Positions 1 through 8,560 of a DNA stretch of 64,000 nucleotides are shown in pieces. Below the pieces are notes generated by a model, which saw only the letters and a program-made list of their open reading frames with translations, ran no database searches and had not been told where the DNA came from. Source of the stretch: Mycolicibacterium fluoranthenivorans (lineage in GTDB: Bacteria; Actinomycetota; Actinomycetes; Mycobacteriales; Mycobacteriaceae); assembly GCF_011758805.1 (NCBI RefSeq), contig NZ_JAANOW010000001.1, forward strand, positions 3,038,001 through 3,102,000. The letters run 5' to 3'. The position numbers and the translations under genes are program-made. The number at the start of each line of letters is the position of its first letter. The stretch's first letter is position 1.

Positions 1-1
1 C

Positions 2-754
2 CGCCACGAGATCTCCCGGTCCGGCGCGGTGCGGGTGGCGAAGCCGACGGGTCCCGATCACCTGGTGAAGGTGCCTGCGCTTTCGGTGTTCATCCCGACG
101 GCGGAGTGGGACGCGCGCGCGGAAAGTCTTGGTGGAAACAGTTATTCGCTGGTGGCCGGCTTCGCCGCCAAGTTGTCCGAACGGCTGGGCCGGCATCGCG
201 TCGAGGACGGTCTGGTGACGCTCAATGTGCCGCAGGCCGACCGGCAGTTCGGCGACACCCGCGCCAACGCGGTGAAACTGGCCGATATCGTCGTCGACCC
301 GACCAAGGTGACCACCGACCTGTCCCACGCCCGTGCGGCACTGAAGGCGGGCATCACCGCGGCCCGCGAGGTGCCGGACGAGACGTTGCAGCTGCTGCCG
401 CTGGTCCCGTGGGTGCCCAAACGCGCCGTGCACGCGGTGGCCGATGTGGTGTTCGGGTTCTCCGCGGATATGCCGGTGTCATGCTCGAACATGGGCGAGC
501 TGCCCCCCGACGTCGCCCTGGCCGACGGCACCCCGGCCGAATACATGTTCTTCCGCGGCGTGGACCGCACCATCACCCGGCACTCGCTGGAAAAGCGTGG
601 TGGCCTGCTCACCGTGGTGGCCCTGCGCCTCAACGGCACGATCGCGCTCAGCGTCGTCGCCTACAAACCCGGCGCGGAGAACTCCAAGCCGTGGTTGCGT
701 GATGTGATCATCAGCACGCTCGCGGAATTCGGCCTGTCCGGCCCGGTCGAGTAA
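2..754 (+). CDS. Condensation-type acyltransferase, 3' end only
   Basis: The frame is open to the left edge, so the N-terminal half lies outside the window and the GTG at 29 is not the true start. The visible 250 residues align by eye with the C-terminal half of the next gene: both have a KPTGPD segment, LGGN(S/T)Y, a CSN(M/I)G motif, a GTPA(E/D) segment and a YKPGAENSK segment near the end. The family resembles PapA/NRPS-condensation acyltransferases, which move acyl chains between thioesters and hydroxyls in mycobacterial lipid assembly. The HxxxDG catalytic motif would be in the missing half. It is probably a tandem duplicate of the gene at 776 and shares its operon, with a 21-nt gap. The acceptor and donor are unknown. 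Confidence 0.8.
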   Translation, partial: RHEISRSGAVRVAKPTGPDHLVKVPALSVFIPTAEWDARAESLGGNSYSLVAGFAAKLSERLGRHRVEDGLVTLNVPQADRQFGDTRANAVKLADIVVDPTKVTTDLSHARAALKAGITAAREVPDETLQLLPLVPWVPKRAVHAVADVVFGFSADMPVSCSNMGELPPDVALADGTPAEYMFFRGVDRTITRHSLEKRGGLLTVVALRLNGTIALSVVAYKPGAENSKPWLRDVIISTLAEFGLSGPVE

Positions 755-775
755 CGGCAGATCCCAGGAGTGCAG

Positions 776-2119
776 ATGGACAACCGCCTGGCCCTGTTCG
801 ACGAAGGCATGGTCCGGTCGTTGAACGCCACCGGCCGGATGCAGACGATCCAGTGTGTCTGGGTCTACGAGCGCCCCATCGACATGGCGGGCGTGCGGCG
901 CTTCCACCGCAATTTCGGTTACGGCATGGCGGGCCGGCGCATCGAGCGTTCGCCGCTGCCGTTCGGCCGGTACCGGTGGGTGGCCACACCGGGACCGGCG
1001 TCCCCGCTGGAGGTCAACGAGACACCGATCCCGCGCGAGGACCTCAACGACTGGATCGATTTCCGGTCCCAGATCCACGTCGACGCCGAGGAGGGCCCGG
1101 GTTGGCATATCGCCGTCCAGCCGCTGGACGACGGCTCGACGGCGGTCTGCGTGGTGGGCACGCACTGCCTGGGTGACGGCGTCGGCGCCGCACTGGCGGT
1201 GTGGGCGGCCGTGATCGACAACAAGATCGACATCGGTTATCCCGCACCGTATTCCCGCCGCACCGGGCGCGCCATCGCGGCGGACCTGTGGGATACCGTG
1301 CGCGAGCTGCCGCAGGCGGCGCGGGCGGCGGCCAAACTGGTCAGGCTCGTCCGCGAAGGCGCCGAGAACGCCCCCGCGCATGCGGGCGGGAGCACACCCG
1401 CGCCGCGGAAGAAGCCCACCGGTCCCGACGAGCCCGTCCTGGTGCCGTGGACGTCGGTCTGGATCGACCCCGCGCTCTGGGAGGAGCGGGCCCACGCCCT
1501 GGGCGGTAACACTTACGCGCTGCTGGCCGGTTTCGCTGCCCGGTTGGGCGAACGGTTGGATCGCCGCGGCCCCGACGGCAGTGTGACGTTGATGATCGCC
1601 AAGGCCGACCGCGGTGACAAGGATTATCGCGCCAACGCGATGTCGCTGACCAACGTCAAGGTCGACCCGACCCCGGTGACCAAGGATCTGACCGCGGTGC
1701 GGGCTGTCGTCCGCGAGGCGCTCAAGACCAACGAGGAGACGCCCAATCCGCTCCTGGACGTGCTACCGCTGGTGCCTTTGCTGCCGCGCAAGGCCGTCCG
1801 GCTGTTGGCCGACAGCATCGTGGGTGCCAACGACCTGCCCGTCACCTGCTCGAATATCGGTGTCATGCCCGAGGCCCTGGCCTCGGTGGATGGCACCCCG
1901 GCGGATTTCACCGTGTTCCGCGGCGTCGATCAGGGACTCACCCGACACTTCCTGGAACTCAGCGGCGGCCAGTTGGTTGTGGTTTCCGTGCTGGTAGGTG
2001 GCAAAATCAACATCGGCGTCGAGGCGTACAAGCCCGGTGCCGAAAACTCCAAGGCGCTCCTTCGGGAGCTGGTCGCCGACACCCTGGCCGAATTCGAACT
2101 CACCGGCGAGATTCGATAG
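776..2119 (+). CDS. Condensation-type (PapA-like) acyltransferase
   Basis: This 447-residue protein has condensation-domain length. It carries THCLGDG with the catalytic-type His near residue 130, an HxxxDG motif in which Thr replaces the usual first His. Such proteins use the His to transfer an acyl group onto an alcohol or amine; PapA proteins do this for mycobacterial surface lipids. I chose ATG 776 because AGGAG (766-770) lies 5 nt upstream; the GTG at 770 overlaps that ribosome-binding site. It is followed about 50 nt later by a fatty acyl-AMP ligase and then by a third paralog, so it probably uses acyl chains activated by that ligase. No signal peptide or membrane helix is evident. The specific lipid is unknown. 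Confidence 0.8.
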   Translation: MDNRLALFDEGMVRSLNATGRMQTIQCVWVYERPIDMAGVRRFHRNFGYGMAGRRIERSPLPFGRYRWVATPGPASPLEVNETPIPREDLNDWIDFRSQIHVDAEEGPGWHIAVQPLDDGSTAVCVVGTHCLGDGVGAALAVWAAVIDNKIDIGYPAPYSRRTGRAIAADLWDTVRELPQAARAAAKLVRLVREGAENAPAHAGGSTPAPRKKPTGPDEPVLVPWTSVWIDPALWEERAHALGGNTYALLAGFAARLGERLDRRGPDGSVTLMIAKADRGDKDYRANAMSLTNVKVDPTPVTKDLTAVRAVVREALKTNEETPNPLLDVLPLVPLLPRKAVRLLADSIVGANDLPVTCSNIGVMPEALASVDGTPADFTVFRGVDQGLTRHFLELSGGQLVVVSVLVGGKINIGVEAYKPGAENSKALLRELVADTLAEFELTGEIR

Positions 2120-2166
2120 CACGCCGGCCGTGCTGACTGACAGAGCGTGATGACTGATAGAGGTTT

Positions 2167-3918
2167 ATGCCCATGACACAGAGTTCTCTCGTCGGTGTGC
2201 TGCGCGAACGCGCCAGTCTGCAGCCCGATGACCTGGCATACACCTATCTGAACTACGAGATCGATCCCGACGGTGTCGCCATCAGCCTCACCTGGGCCCA
2301 GCTGCACCGGCGGGTGCACAGCCTGGCCTGGGAACTTCGCCAGATCGCCGAGATCGGCGAACGCGCCGTCATCGTCGCGCCGCAGGGGCTGGAGTACGTC
2401 GTCGCGTTCCTGGCCACGCTGCAGGCCGGTCTGATCGGGGTCCCGCTGTCGGCACCCAAGGTGGGCCGGCACGACGAGCGCATCGCCGCCGTCATCGCGG
2501 ACTCGGCCCCGGCCCTGCTGCTCACCACGTCGGCCGTCACCGAATCGCTGACCGAATACGCGGTCGCGAGCGAGGACCGCCCGGCACCGGTGATCATCGA
2601 GGTCGACAAGCTGGACCTGGACGAGCGGCGCAAGAACCTCAAGTCCCGGGAGGAGTTCCCGGAGACGGCGTACCTCCAGTACACCTCCGGGTCCACCCGC
2701 ACCCCGGCCGGCGTGATGGTCACCAACGCCAACGTGTCGGCGAACTTCGAGCAGTTCGTGCACGACGAGTTCGCCGCGCACGGCAATGTGGCACCGCCGA
2801 ACACCACGGTGGCCATCTGGCTGCCCTTCTACCACGACATGGGCCTGCTCTTTGGGATCGGCTATCCCATCCTGGGCGGCTGGCACACCGTGTTCACCAC
2901 CCCGATGGCGTTCGCGGCCAAGCCCGCCCGCTGGGTCCAGATGATGGCGAGCTACCCGAATGTGCTGACCGCCGGCCCCAACTTCGCCTTCGAGCTGGCC
3001 GCCGGCCGCACCACCGATGAGGATATGGCCGGGCTCGACCTCGGCGGCGTCGCAGCGCTGGTCAGCGGTGCCGAGCGGGTGCACGAGGCCACGCTGCGCC
3101 GCTTCGCGCAGCGGTTCGCCAAGTTCAACTTCCATCCCGAGGTGCTCAAGCCGTCCTACGGACTGGCCGAGGCCACCCTCTACGTCGCCACCCGCGAGGC
3201 CGGCAGCCCGCCCAGTGTCGCCGCGTTCGACGCCGACAAGCTGGCCGCCGGGCACGCCGAGCGCTGCGCGTTGGAGGACGGCACCGCGCTGGTCAGCTAC
3301 GGCACGGAGACCTCACCGCTGGTGCGCATCGTCGATCCGGAGACCGGTGTCGAATGCCCGGCCGGGATCATCGGTGAGATCTGGACCTACGGCGAGAACA
3401 ACTGCCTCGGCTACTGGCGCAAGCCGGAGCAGACTGAGCGGGTCTTCAAAGCCGAGATCGTCGGCCCGACCGCGGGTACGCCCGCAGGTCCGTGGCTGCG
3501 CACCGGCGACCTCGGGGTCATTTCCGAGGGCGAGCTGTTCATCATCGGCCGGATCAAGGATCTGCTGATCGTGCGCGGCCGCAACCACTACCCGGACGAC
3601 ATCGAGTCCACCATCAGCGAGATCACCGGGGGCCGGGTGGCCGCCTTCTCGGTCGAGGAGGACCGCACCGAGCAGCTGGTCGCGGTGATCGAGATCAAGA
3701 AGCGCGAACAGATCGCCGAGGACGAGCTGGCGTTGATCAAGCGCGATGTGGCGACCGCGGTGTCGGAGACACACGGGATCAGCGCCGCCGATCTGGTCTT
3801 CGTGCCGAGCGGTTCGATCCCGCTGACCACCAGCGGTAAGGTGCGCCGGTCGTCGTCGGCGGAGTTGTACCGCAATCGCCAGTTCGACCGGCTGGACGAC
3901 AAAGTGCAGTCGGCCTGA
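2167..3918 (+). CDS. Fatty acyl-AMP ligase (FadD/FAAL family)
   Basis: This 583-residue protein belongs to the FAAL branch of the ANL adenylating enzymes, which form acyl-AMP and pass the acyl group to a carrier protein or PKS. Visible signatures are the A3-type QYTSGSTRTP at about 171-180, KPSYGLAEATL near 330, WLRTGDLG near 440, and GRIKDLLIVRGRNHYP beginning at 461, typical of FAALs. Length matches the usual 570-600. ATG 2167 has an AGAGG-like site just upstream; ATG 2173 is an alternative. It sits between condensation-type acyltransferases and ahead of a glycosyltransferase, as in mycobacterial lipid loci; M. tuberculosis has fadD24 and papA4 at a comparable place upstream of ileS. No PKS is visible here, so the acceptor may be encoded outside the window. 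Confidence 0.9.
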   Translation: MPMTQSSLVGVLRERASLQPDDLAYTYLNYEIDPDGVAISLTWAQLHRRVHSLAWELRQIAEIGERAVIVAPQGLEYVVAFLATLQAGLIGVPLSAPKVGRHDERIAAVIADSAPALLLTTSAVTESLTEYAVASEDRPAPVIIEVDKLDLDERRKNLKSREEFPETAYLQYTSGSTRTPAGVMVTNANVSANFEQFVHDEFAAHGNVAPPNTTVAIWLPFYHDMGLLFGIGYPILGGWHTVFTTPMAFAAKPARWVQMMASYPNVLTAGPNFAFELAAGRTTDEDMAGLDLGGVAALVSGAERVHEATLRRFAQRFAKFNFHPEVLKPSYGLAEATLYVATREAGSPPSVAAFDADKLAAGHAERCALEDGTALVSYGTETSPLVRIVDPETGVECPAGIIGEIWTYGENNCLGYWRKPEQTERVFKAEIVGPTAGTPAGPWLRTGDLGVISEGELFIIGRIKDLLIVRGRNHYPDDIESTISEITGGRVAAFSVEEDRTEQLVAVIEIKKREQIAEDELALIKRDVATAVSETHGISAADLVFVPSGSIPLTTSGKVRRSSSAELYRNRQFDRLDDKVQSA

Positions 3919-3932
3919 GACCGTCGGGTTTC

Positions 3933-5267
3933 GTGACAGGGACAGACAACACCCTCGCCTACATCGATCAGACGTCGTTCCACGGACTCCGGGCCCTCGG
4001 CCGCGGACCCATCATGCAGTACATCTGGATCTACCGGCGGCCGATCGACATGGCCGGCGTGCGGCGTTTTCACCGCAACCTGGTGGGCACGCTGCTGGGC
4101 CGGCGCATCGAGTGCTCGCCGCTGCCGATCGGCAGGCATCGGTGGGTGGCCGAGCCGGAGCCGCCCGGGATCGACACCTACGCCGAGCCCCGGTCCCGCG
4201 AGCAGGTGTGGGACTTCGCCGACGAGCACGTGGCCCTGCCGATCGACCCGGCGAGCGGGCCGGGGTGGCGTCTCGGGGTCCAACCCCTGACCGACGGCGG
4301 CGCCGCGCTGAGCTTGACGGCGTCGCACTCGGTGGCCGACGGTCAGGGCTTCTCGATGGCCGTCGCCGACGCCGTCAACGGGGTCGTCCTGGATCTCGGC
4401 TATCCACCGCCGGGGTCGCGGCCGCGCGGCAGGGCGCTGCGTGAGGACGGCGTGCAGGTGTTGCGGGCGGTGCCGTCGATGGGACGCGCGATCGCGGCCA
4501 CCGTCGCGGTCGCACGCAGCGAGCGCGCGGATCTGGCGACGTCGTTCCGGACCGCGGCGCAGCCACCGCGCGACGGTGACGACCGCCCGGTGGTGGCGCC
4601 GAACGTCACGGCTTTCATCGATATCGATGACTGGGATCGAACCGCGAAAGCCCTTGGTGGAACCAGTAACTCGCTGTTCGCCGGGCTCGCGGCGCGGCTC
4701 GGCGCCCGGCGCGGCCGGGTGGCCGCCGACGGGCTGGTCAAACTCTCCTGGCCGGTCAGTGAGCGGCAGCCGGGGGACACCCGCGCCAATGCGCTCATCG
4801 CCACGCATATGACCGCCGATCCGGCCGTGGTCACCGCCGACCTCGCGGGTGTCCGCGCGGCCATGAAACAGGCGCTGTCGGAATCTGCCGAGATGTCGGC
4901 CCGGTTGATGGGGCCGCTGCCGCTGACGCCGCTCACGCCGAAGGCGTTGGTACGCCGCCTGGAAGCCATGGTGGTGTCGGTGAACAGCCCGATCGGCTGC
5001 TCGAACATGGGGGAGCTCGACCCCGCGGTGAACCGGCCCGACGGCACCGACGCGGACTACGTCTCGCTGCGGCTGCTGGAACCGCGGATCACCTCACGCG
5101 ACCTCAATCAGATGAACGGGTATCTGGGGCTGGTGTCGGGCCGGCTGCACGGACGGGTCTTCGTCGCGGCGGGCGGCTGGACCGTGGGCGGCGACAACTC
5201 GCGCGCCGCGATCCGGCACGCGCTGGCCGGCGCCTTGGACGATTTCGGGCTCGCGGCGACGTTCTAG
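3933..5267 (+). CDS. Condensation-type (PapA-like) acyltransferase, third copy
   Basis: A 444-residue paralog of the proteins ending at 754 and 2119. It shares the N-terminal (I/V)YxRPIDMAGVRRFHRN segment and has SHSVADG with the candidate catalytic His near residue 132 (xHxxxDG). It starts with GTG 14 nt after the acyl-AMP ligase, so co-transcription is likely. Its tail (VAAGGWTVGGDNSR) differs from the VEAYKPGAENSK-type tail of the other two, so it may acylate a different position or use a different donor. It ends tail to tail with the glycosyltransferase on the other strand, overlapping by 4 nt. The substrate is not deducible. Confidence 0.8.
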   Translation: MTGTDNTLAYIDQTSFHGLRALGRGPIMQYIWIYRRPIDMAGVRRFHRNLVGTLLGRRIECSPLPIGRHRWVAEPEPPGIDTYAEPRSREQVWDFADEHVALPIDPASGPGWRLGVQPLTDGGAALSLTASHSVADGQGFSMAVADAVNGVVLDLGYPPPGSRPRGRALREDGVQVLRAVPSMGRAIAATVAVARSERADLATSFRTAAQPPRDGDDRPVVAPNVTAFIDIDDWDRTAKALGGTSNSLFAGLAARLGARRGRVAADGLVKLSWPVSERQPGDTRANALIATHMTADPAVVTADLAGVRAAMKQALSESAEMSARLMGPLPLTPLTPKALVRRLEAMVVSVNSPIGCSNMGELDPAVNRPDGTDADYVSLRLLEPRITSRDLNQMNGYLGLVSGRLHGRVFVAAGGWTVGGDNSRAAIRHALAGALDDFGLAATF

Positions 5268-6511
5268 CCGGTCCGGACGGGGCGTGCCGCGTGCTCGATC
5301 AGGTCGGCTGCCGAGGCCACGCTCTGCGCCGGCGTGGCCAGACCGGCGGCGAACTCGCGGGCCCGCCGGGCGACGGCCGGATCCAGCACGGTCCGCAGCG
5401 CGGCGGTGAGCGACTTCTTGTTCATCGAGGTGAACCGTTGCGAGGTCCCGATTTTCAGCTTGCGCACGGCCCTCGCCCACACCGGCTGATCGGCGGACAC
5501 CCACAACACCAGGGTGGGCACACCGGCTCGGGCGCCCGCGGCGGTGGTTCCGGCGCCACCGTGGTGCACGACGGCCCGGCAGGCCGGGAACACCGCGGAG
5601 TGGTTCACCGCGCCGACCAGCTTGACGTGCTCGGCCGCCGCGATCTCGTCGAGCTCCCAGACGCCGGCGCTGATCAGCGCGCGTTCACCCAGTTCGGCGC
5701 AGACCTGGGTGATCATGGCGACCGCGTCGGCGGGGGACTCCACCGGCATGCTGCCGAAGCCGAAGTAGATCGGCGGGGTGCCGGCGTTGATCCAGGAGGT
5801 CACCTCCTCGTCGATGGCCGTCTCCAGCCCCAGGGTGATCGCGCCGACCAGGGGACGCGTGCCGCCCCACTCCTGCGCCAGGCCGGGGAAGAAGGTCGGG
5901 TCGTAGGCCTGGATCTCCAACGCCCCCGCCTCGACGATGCGCCGCGCCGAGCGGATGTTGGTGGCCGGCAAGCCCAGGGTGCGGCGCTGGGCGTCCTCGG
6001 CGGACTTGCCGAGGCGCCACAGGGCCCACTCGCCAACCGCGAAGCTGGGTTTGATGGCCCACGACGGTAGCGGTACCGCCAGCAGGTGGCTGTTGGGCCG
6101 GGCCGGGAAGTAGTGCAGGGCCGCCATCGGGATGTCGTAGCGCTCGGCGACGTTGGCGGCCACCTCCTGATAGGTGGTCCCGGTCAGGATGAGGTCGGCA
6201 TCGGCGGCCAGCTCGGTGAGGGTGGCGTTCATATCCGCCCACCCGTCGGTGTAGTAGGCGATGCCCTCCTTGATGGCGGCCACCGGGTTCTTCAGCTTCC
6301 AATAGTTCTGGAACGCGTCGCTTTCCACCTGTTTCTGGGAGTCGACACCATAGGCGACGGCGGGTCCCAGGCCGACCGACTCCACGAAGCCGATGAGATT
6401 GGGCGGCACGGCGATCCTGACCTCGTGCCCCCGGTTGCGCAGTTCGCGCGCCACCGCGGCGCAGGGTTCGACGTCGCCGCGCGTGCCGTGGACTGCCACA
6501 ACGATTCTCAT
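5264..6511 (-). CDS. GT1-family glycosyltransferase
   Basis: The 415-residue protein opens with MRIVVAVHGTRGDVEPCAAV, the N-terminal signature of UGT/GtfB-type glycosyltransferases. It carries VVHHGGAGTTAAGARAGVP around residues 312-330, the nucleotide-sugar binding region. It matches the Rv1524/Rv1526c and glycopeptidolipid Gtf type, which add deoxy-sugars to lipid aglycones. Length (about 415-430) is normal. It is convergent with the acyltransferase operon and probably glycosylates that locus's product; this is inferred from position. The sugar donor is unknown. Confidence 0.88.
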   Translation of the reverse strand: MRIVVAVHGTRGDVEPCAAVARELRNRGHEVRIAVPPNLIGFVESVGLGPAVAYGVDSQKQVESDAFQNYWKLKNPVAAIKEGIAYYTDGWADMNATLTELAADADLILTGTTYQEVAANVAERYDIPMAALHYFPARPNSHLLAVPLPSWAIKPSFAVGEWALWRLGKSAEDAQRRTLGLPATNIRSARRIVEAGALEIQAYDPTFFPGLAQEWGGTRPLVGAITLGLETAIDEEVTSWINAGTPPIYFGFGSMPVESPADAVAMITQVCAELGERALISAGVWELDEIAAAEHVKLVGAVNHSAVFPACRAVVHHGGAGTTAAGARAGVPTLVLWVSADQPVWARAVRKLKIGTSQRFTSMNKKSLTAALRTVLDPAVARRAREFAAGLATPAQSVASAADLIEHAARPVRTG

Positions 6512-6563
6512 GAGCGGGAAGTCTATTCGGTACCGGCGTCCGCCGGGTCGGCCGATCGGGCGG

Positions 6564-7298
6564 TCAGCGACTGGCTCTGCTGAACCACTTCGTCTTGACC
6601 CGCCAGGAGTGCGCCGAGGTCAGGGCGAAGCCCGCCGCGCACCCACAGGCGAAGATCCAGACCAGCGTGCCGCCATCCCAGATCTGCAAGGGCACGACGT
6701 AGGCGGTGACGATCCGGATGGCACAGGCCAGGATGCCGCTCCCCGAGGCGACCAGATAGACATTGGCGATGGCCCGTGACTTGGGGTCTTTGCGCAGCAC
6801 CAGCAGGGCGCGCACCCCATAGCCGAGCAGGTAGATCAGCATGCCGCAGACCATCAGCCAGTACAGGCTGAGCCAGAAGTCGGTGGGCACCTCGAAGAAG
6901 TCGGCGCGGTACACCGTGGCGCCGTTGCTCAGGGAGAAGGCGGCCAGCATCAGCGGGATGCACAGCGTGGCCGGACGCTCGATGTACTGCTTGAAGGAGC
7001 TTTGCATGGCGTGGTCGTCCTGCAACCTGCCGACGGCGTTGTAGACGATGGCCGACGCCGCGACGATGTAGCAGTCGTGGCCGATGTAGTCCTCGAGGTT
7101 CCACATACCGGTCATCGTGTGCAGCAGTTTGCCCAGGGTTTCCGAGGCCAGCGGCGACATCAGCAGAACCGCCAGGCCCTGTAACGCGATGTTGAGGGTC
7201 GCGGCAACTTCCCAGCGGCACGACCAGGTGACGCGACGGATCCACAAGCTCCACGCGATACACGCCAAGGTGATCGCGATGAGGATGGTCAGTTGCAT
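6564..7298 (-). CDS. Polytopic membrane protein of unknown function
   Basis: A 244-residue, very hydrophobic protein with about seven predicted membrane segments (near 3-19, 33-52, 76-90, 112-128, 145-168, 180-200, 212-232) and a short basic tail. I recognise no catalytic motif. It lies 44 nt downstream of the small HTH regulator on the same strand and is probably co-transcribed with it. A regulator paired with an uncharacterised membrane protein recurs in mycobacteria, but I cannot assign a family with confidence. Confidence 0.7.
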   Translation of the reverse strand: MQLTILIAITLACIAWSLWIRRVTWSCRWEVAATLNIALQGLAVLLMSPLASETLGKLLHTMTGMWNLEDYIGHDCYIVAASAIVYNAVGRLQDDHAMQSSFKQYIERPATLCIPLMLAAFSLSNGATVYRADFFEVPTDFWLSLYWLMVCGMLIYLLGYGVRALLVLRKDPKSRAIANVYLVASGSGILACAIRIVTAYVVPLQIWDGGTLVWIFACGCAAGFALTSAHSWRVKTKWFSRASR

Positions 7299-7342
7299 CT
7301 TTGTCGCCTTCGAGCTGAATTATTGTCAGCAAATACTACTGG

Positions 7343-7720
7343 TTAGAGCGGGGGCGCGTCGCTACGCGGCGTGAGTTGGGACAGTCGTGGCGGGCGGGTC
7401 TGCTGCCGGGTGCCGACCTCCTCGCGCACCGCTTCCTTCACCGCGGTGACGGTGAACGGCGTCGACTCGATGTAATTCCACACCTCTTGGCGGCTCATGA
7501 GCCCGAAACGCACCTGAAGGTCGGGATAACTCAAGGTGAAGCGATCGGCGACGCGGCGAAGTTCCTCGGCGTCGGGGTAGCTGGCCTCTTTGATCCGCCG
7601 GTAGTACGTGCTGCTGGAGATACCGAGGGCGTCGTAGATGTCCTTGGCCTCGACATCACCGTCGAGCAGGTAATCGAGCAGCGCTTTGAGTTGTCGACCG
7701 TTCTCATCGGTACGTGGCAC
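7343..7720 (-). CDS. Small HTH transcriptional regulator (phage-repressor/EspR-like size)
   Basis: The 125-residue protein has a helix-turn-helix near residues 24-46 (AKDIYDALGISSSTYYRRIKE). A second helical region follows (YPDAEELRRVADRF, then YPDLQVRFGLMSRQEVWNYI), and the tail is disordered and Pro/Arg-rich. Architecture and length resemble mycobacterial immunity-repressor or EspR-type regulators; exact family is uncertain. The start is GTG 7720. On the minus strand a TATTGT -10 element (7732-7727) ends 6 nt before it, so the mRNA is probably leaderless. An imperfect palindrome covers that -10, suggesting autoregulation. The gene is divergent from the condensation-like gene at 7855. Confidence 0.75.
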   Translation of the reverse strand: MPRTDENGRQLKALLDYLLDGDVEAKDIYDALGISSSTYYRRIKEASYPDAEELRRVADRFTLSYPDLQVRFGLMSRQEVWNYIESTPFTVTAVKEAVREEVGTRQQTRPPRLSQLTPRSDAPPL

Positions 7721-7727
7721 CCACCTA

Positions 7728-7749
7728 CAATAACGGCATCCCGCTATTG
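7728..7749. promoter_or_regulatory. Imperfect palindrome over the HTH-gene promoter
   Basis: A 22-nt imperfect inverted repeat has arms CAATAACGGC and CCCGCTATTG (8 of 10 positions match) around two central bases. It starts 8 nt upstream of the GTG at 7720 and overlaps the minus-strand TATTGT. The position fits an autorepressor operator, but no binding data are available. Confidence 0.45.
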
Positions 7750-7814
7750 GGCGCCAGCAACCAAACAGCGGACATGAATTCCTTAATTGACACTGGCGTC
7801 ACACTTTAGGGAGT

Positions 7815-7836
7815 TGTGTCCCAATTCTGGGACACA
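7815..7836. promoter_or_regulatory. Perfect palindrome TGTGTCCC-N6-GGGACACA
   Basis: The arms TGTGTCCC (7815-7822) and GGGACACA (7829-7836) are perfectly complementary with spacer AATTCT. The site ends 18 nt before ATG 7855, in the control region of the condensation-like gene and about 95 nt from the divergent HTH gene. It has the size and symmetry of a dimeric repressor operator. Its sequence differs from the palindrome at 7728-7749, so a second regulator may act here. Confidence 0.55.
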
Positions 7837-7854
7837 GGCCGTAATGTGGTGCCC

Positions 7855-8538
7855 ATGGTTGCTCCGCTATTCCGGAACAGAGTCGAAACCGGCGAATTTT
7901 CTCCCTCCGGCATCGGGCTTGCACTCGATGACGTTGCCGCCGATCTGGGTGCCACCGTCATGCTCACCGACTACGACGTCGACGACGCGCCGAAGCCCGA
8001 TGATCTGCAGCGGGTGCAGGTGCCGTTGTCGGAGGTGCTCAGCGAAGAGCTCGCAGGTGCCAGCCGGCACCTGCGCGTGCCGGCCGAGCAGATCCTGCTG
8101 GCCGCGCTGGCCCGCACCGTCCACCGCACGATCGGCAGCGGCGTGGTTGCCGTCGACCTCGTGCGTCAGTCGACGGCCGAGACCACCGTGCACGCCCTCG
8201 GCCTGAGCTGCGCGTCGCCTTCCGAGGTCGACGCGACCGGGATGCTGACCGAGGTCCGGGCCGCGATCGCGGGCGCGGCCGCCCGTCACGGCGCACACCC
8301 CGAGGCCGAGGTGGCGTTCAGTTACGCCGATCCGGCACCGGCGTGTGAGGTCATCCCCGGCCTCGGCCACGCGCTGAAGCTGCGGGCGTACCGCAGCGGC
8401 GACGTGCTCAACCTGGACTGGTGGTACGACACCCGCCGGTTCGAGGAGTACACCATCGTCGAGCTCACCGAGCAGTTCCCGCTGGCGCTCATCGAGATCG
8501 CCTCGGAGGCCGTGCCGGCGGCGGTCGACGCCGCCTGA
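7855..8538 (+). CDS. Stand-alone partial condensation-domain-like protein
   Basis: About 227 residues from ATG 7855. The C-terminal part (LKLRAYRSGDVLNLDWWYDTRRF, then a helix containing ELTEQFPLALIEIA) resembles the end of NRPS condensation domains. There is no HxxxDG motif and the length is half that of a full domain, so acyl transfer activity is doubtful. The frame extends upstream to GTG 7816, but that start would put the palindrome at 7815-7836 inside the coding region, so I prefer 7855 (GTG 7849 is also possible). It may be a degenerate relative of the acyltransferases at 1-5.3 kb or a binding or regulatory protein. It is directly upstream of the ileS leader. Confidence 0.6.
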   Translation: MVAPLFRNRVETGEFSPSGIGLALDDVAADLGATVMLTDYDVDDAPKPDDLQRVQVPLSEVLSEELAGASRHLRVPAEQILLAALARTVHRTIGSGVVAVDLVRQSTAETTVHALGLSCASPSEVDATGMLTEVRAAIAGAAARHGAHPEAEVAFSYADPAPACEVIPGLGHALKLRAYRSGDVLNLDWWYDTRRFEEYTIVELTEQFPLALIEIASEAVPAAVDAA

Positions 8539-8560
8539 CGTAAACTCCTCCCATCGGCAT

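Noticed and set aside
479..1495. Minus-strand open frame of 338 codons opposite the acyltransferases
   Set aside because: Composition is typical of antisense frames in high-GC coding DNA (Arg/Gly/His-rich, no domain). The plus strand holds two recognisable paralogs.
1930..3255. Minus-strand open frame of 441 codons opposite the acyl-AMP ligase
   Set aside because: It crosses a real gene boundary and lies antisense to conserved FAAL motifs.
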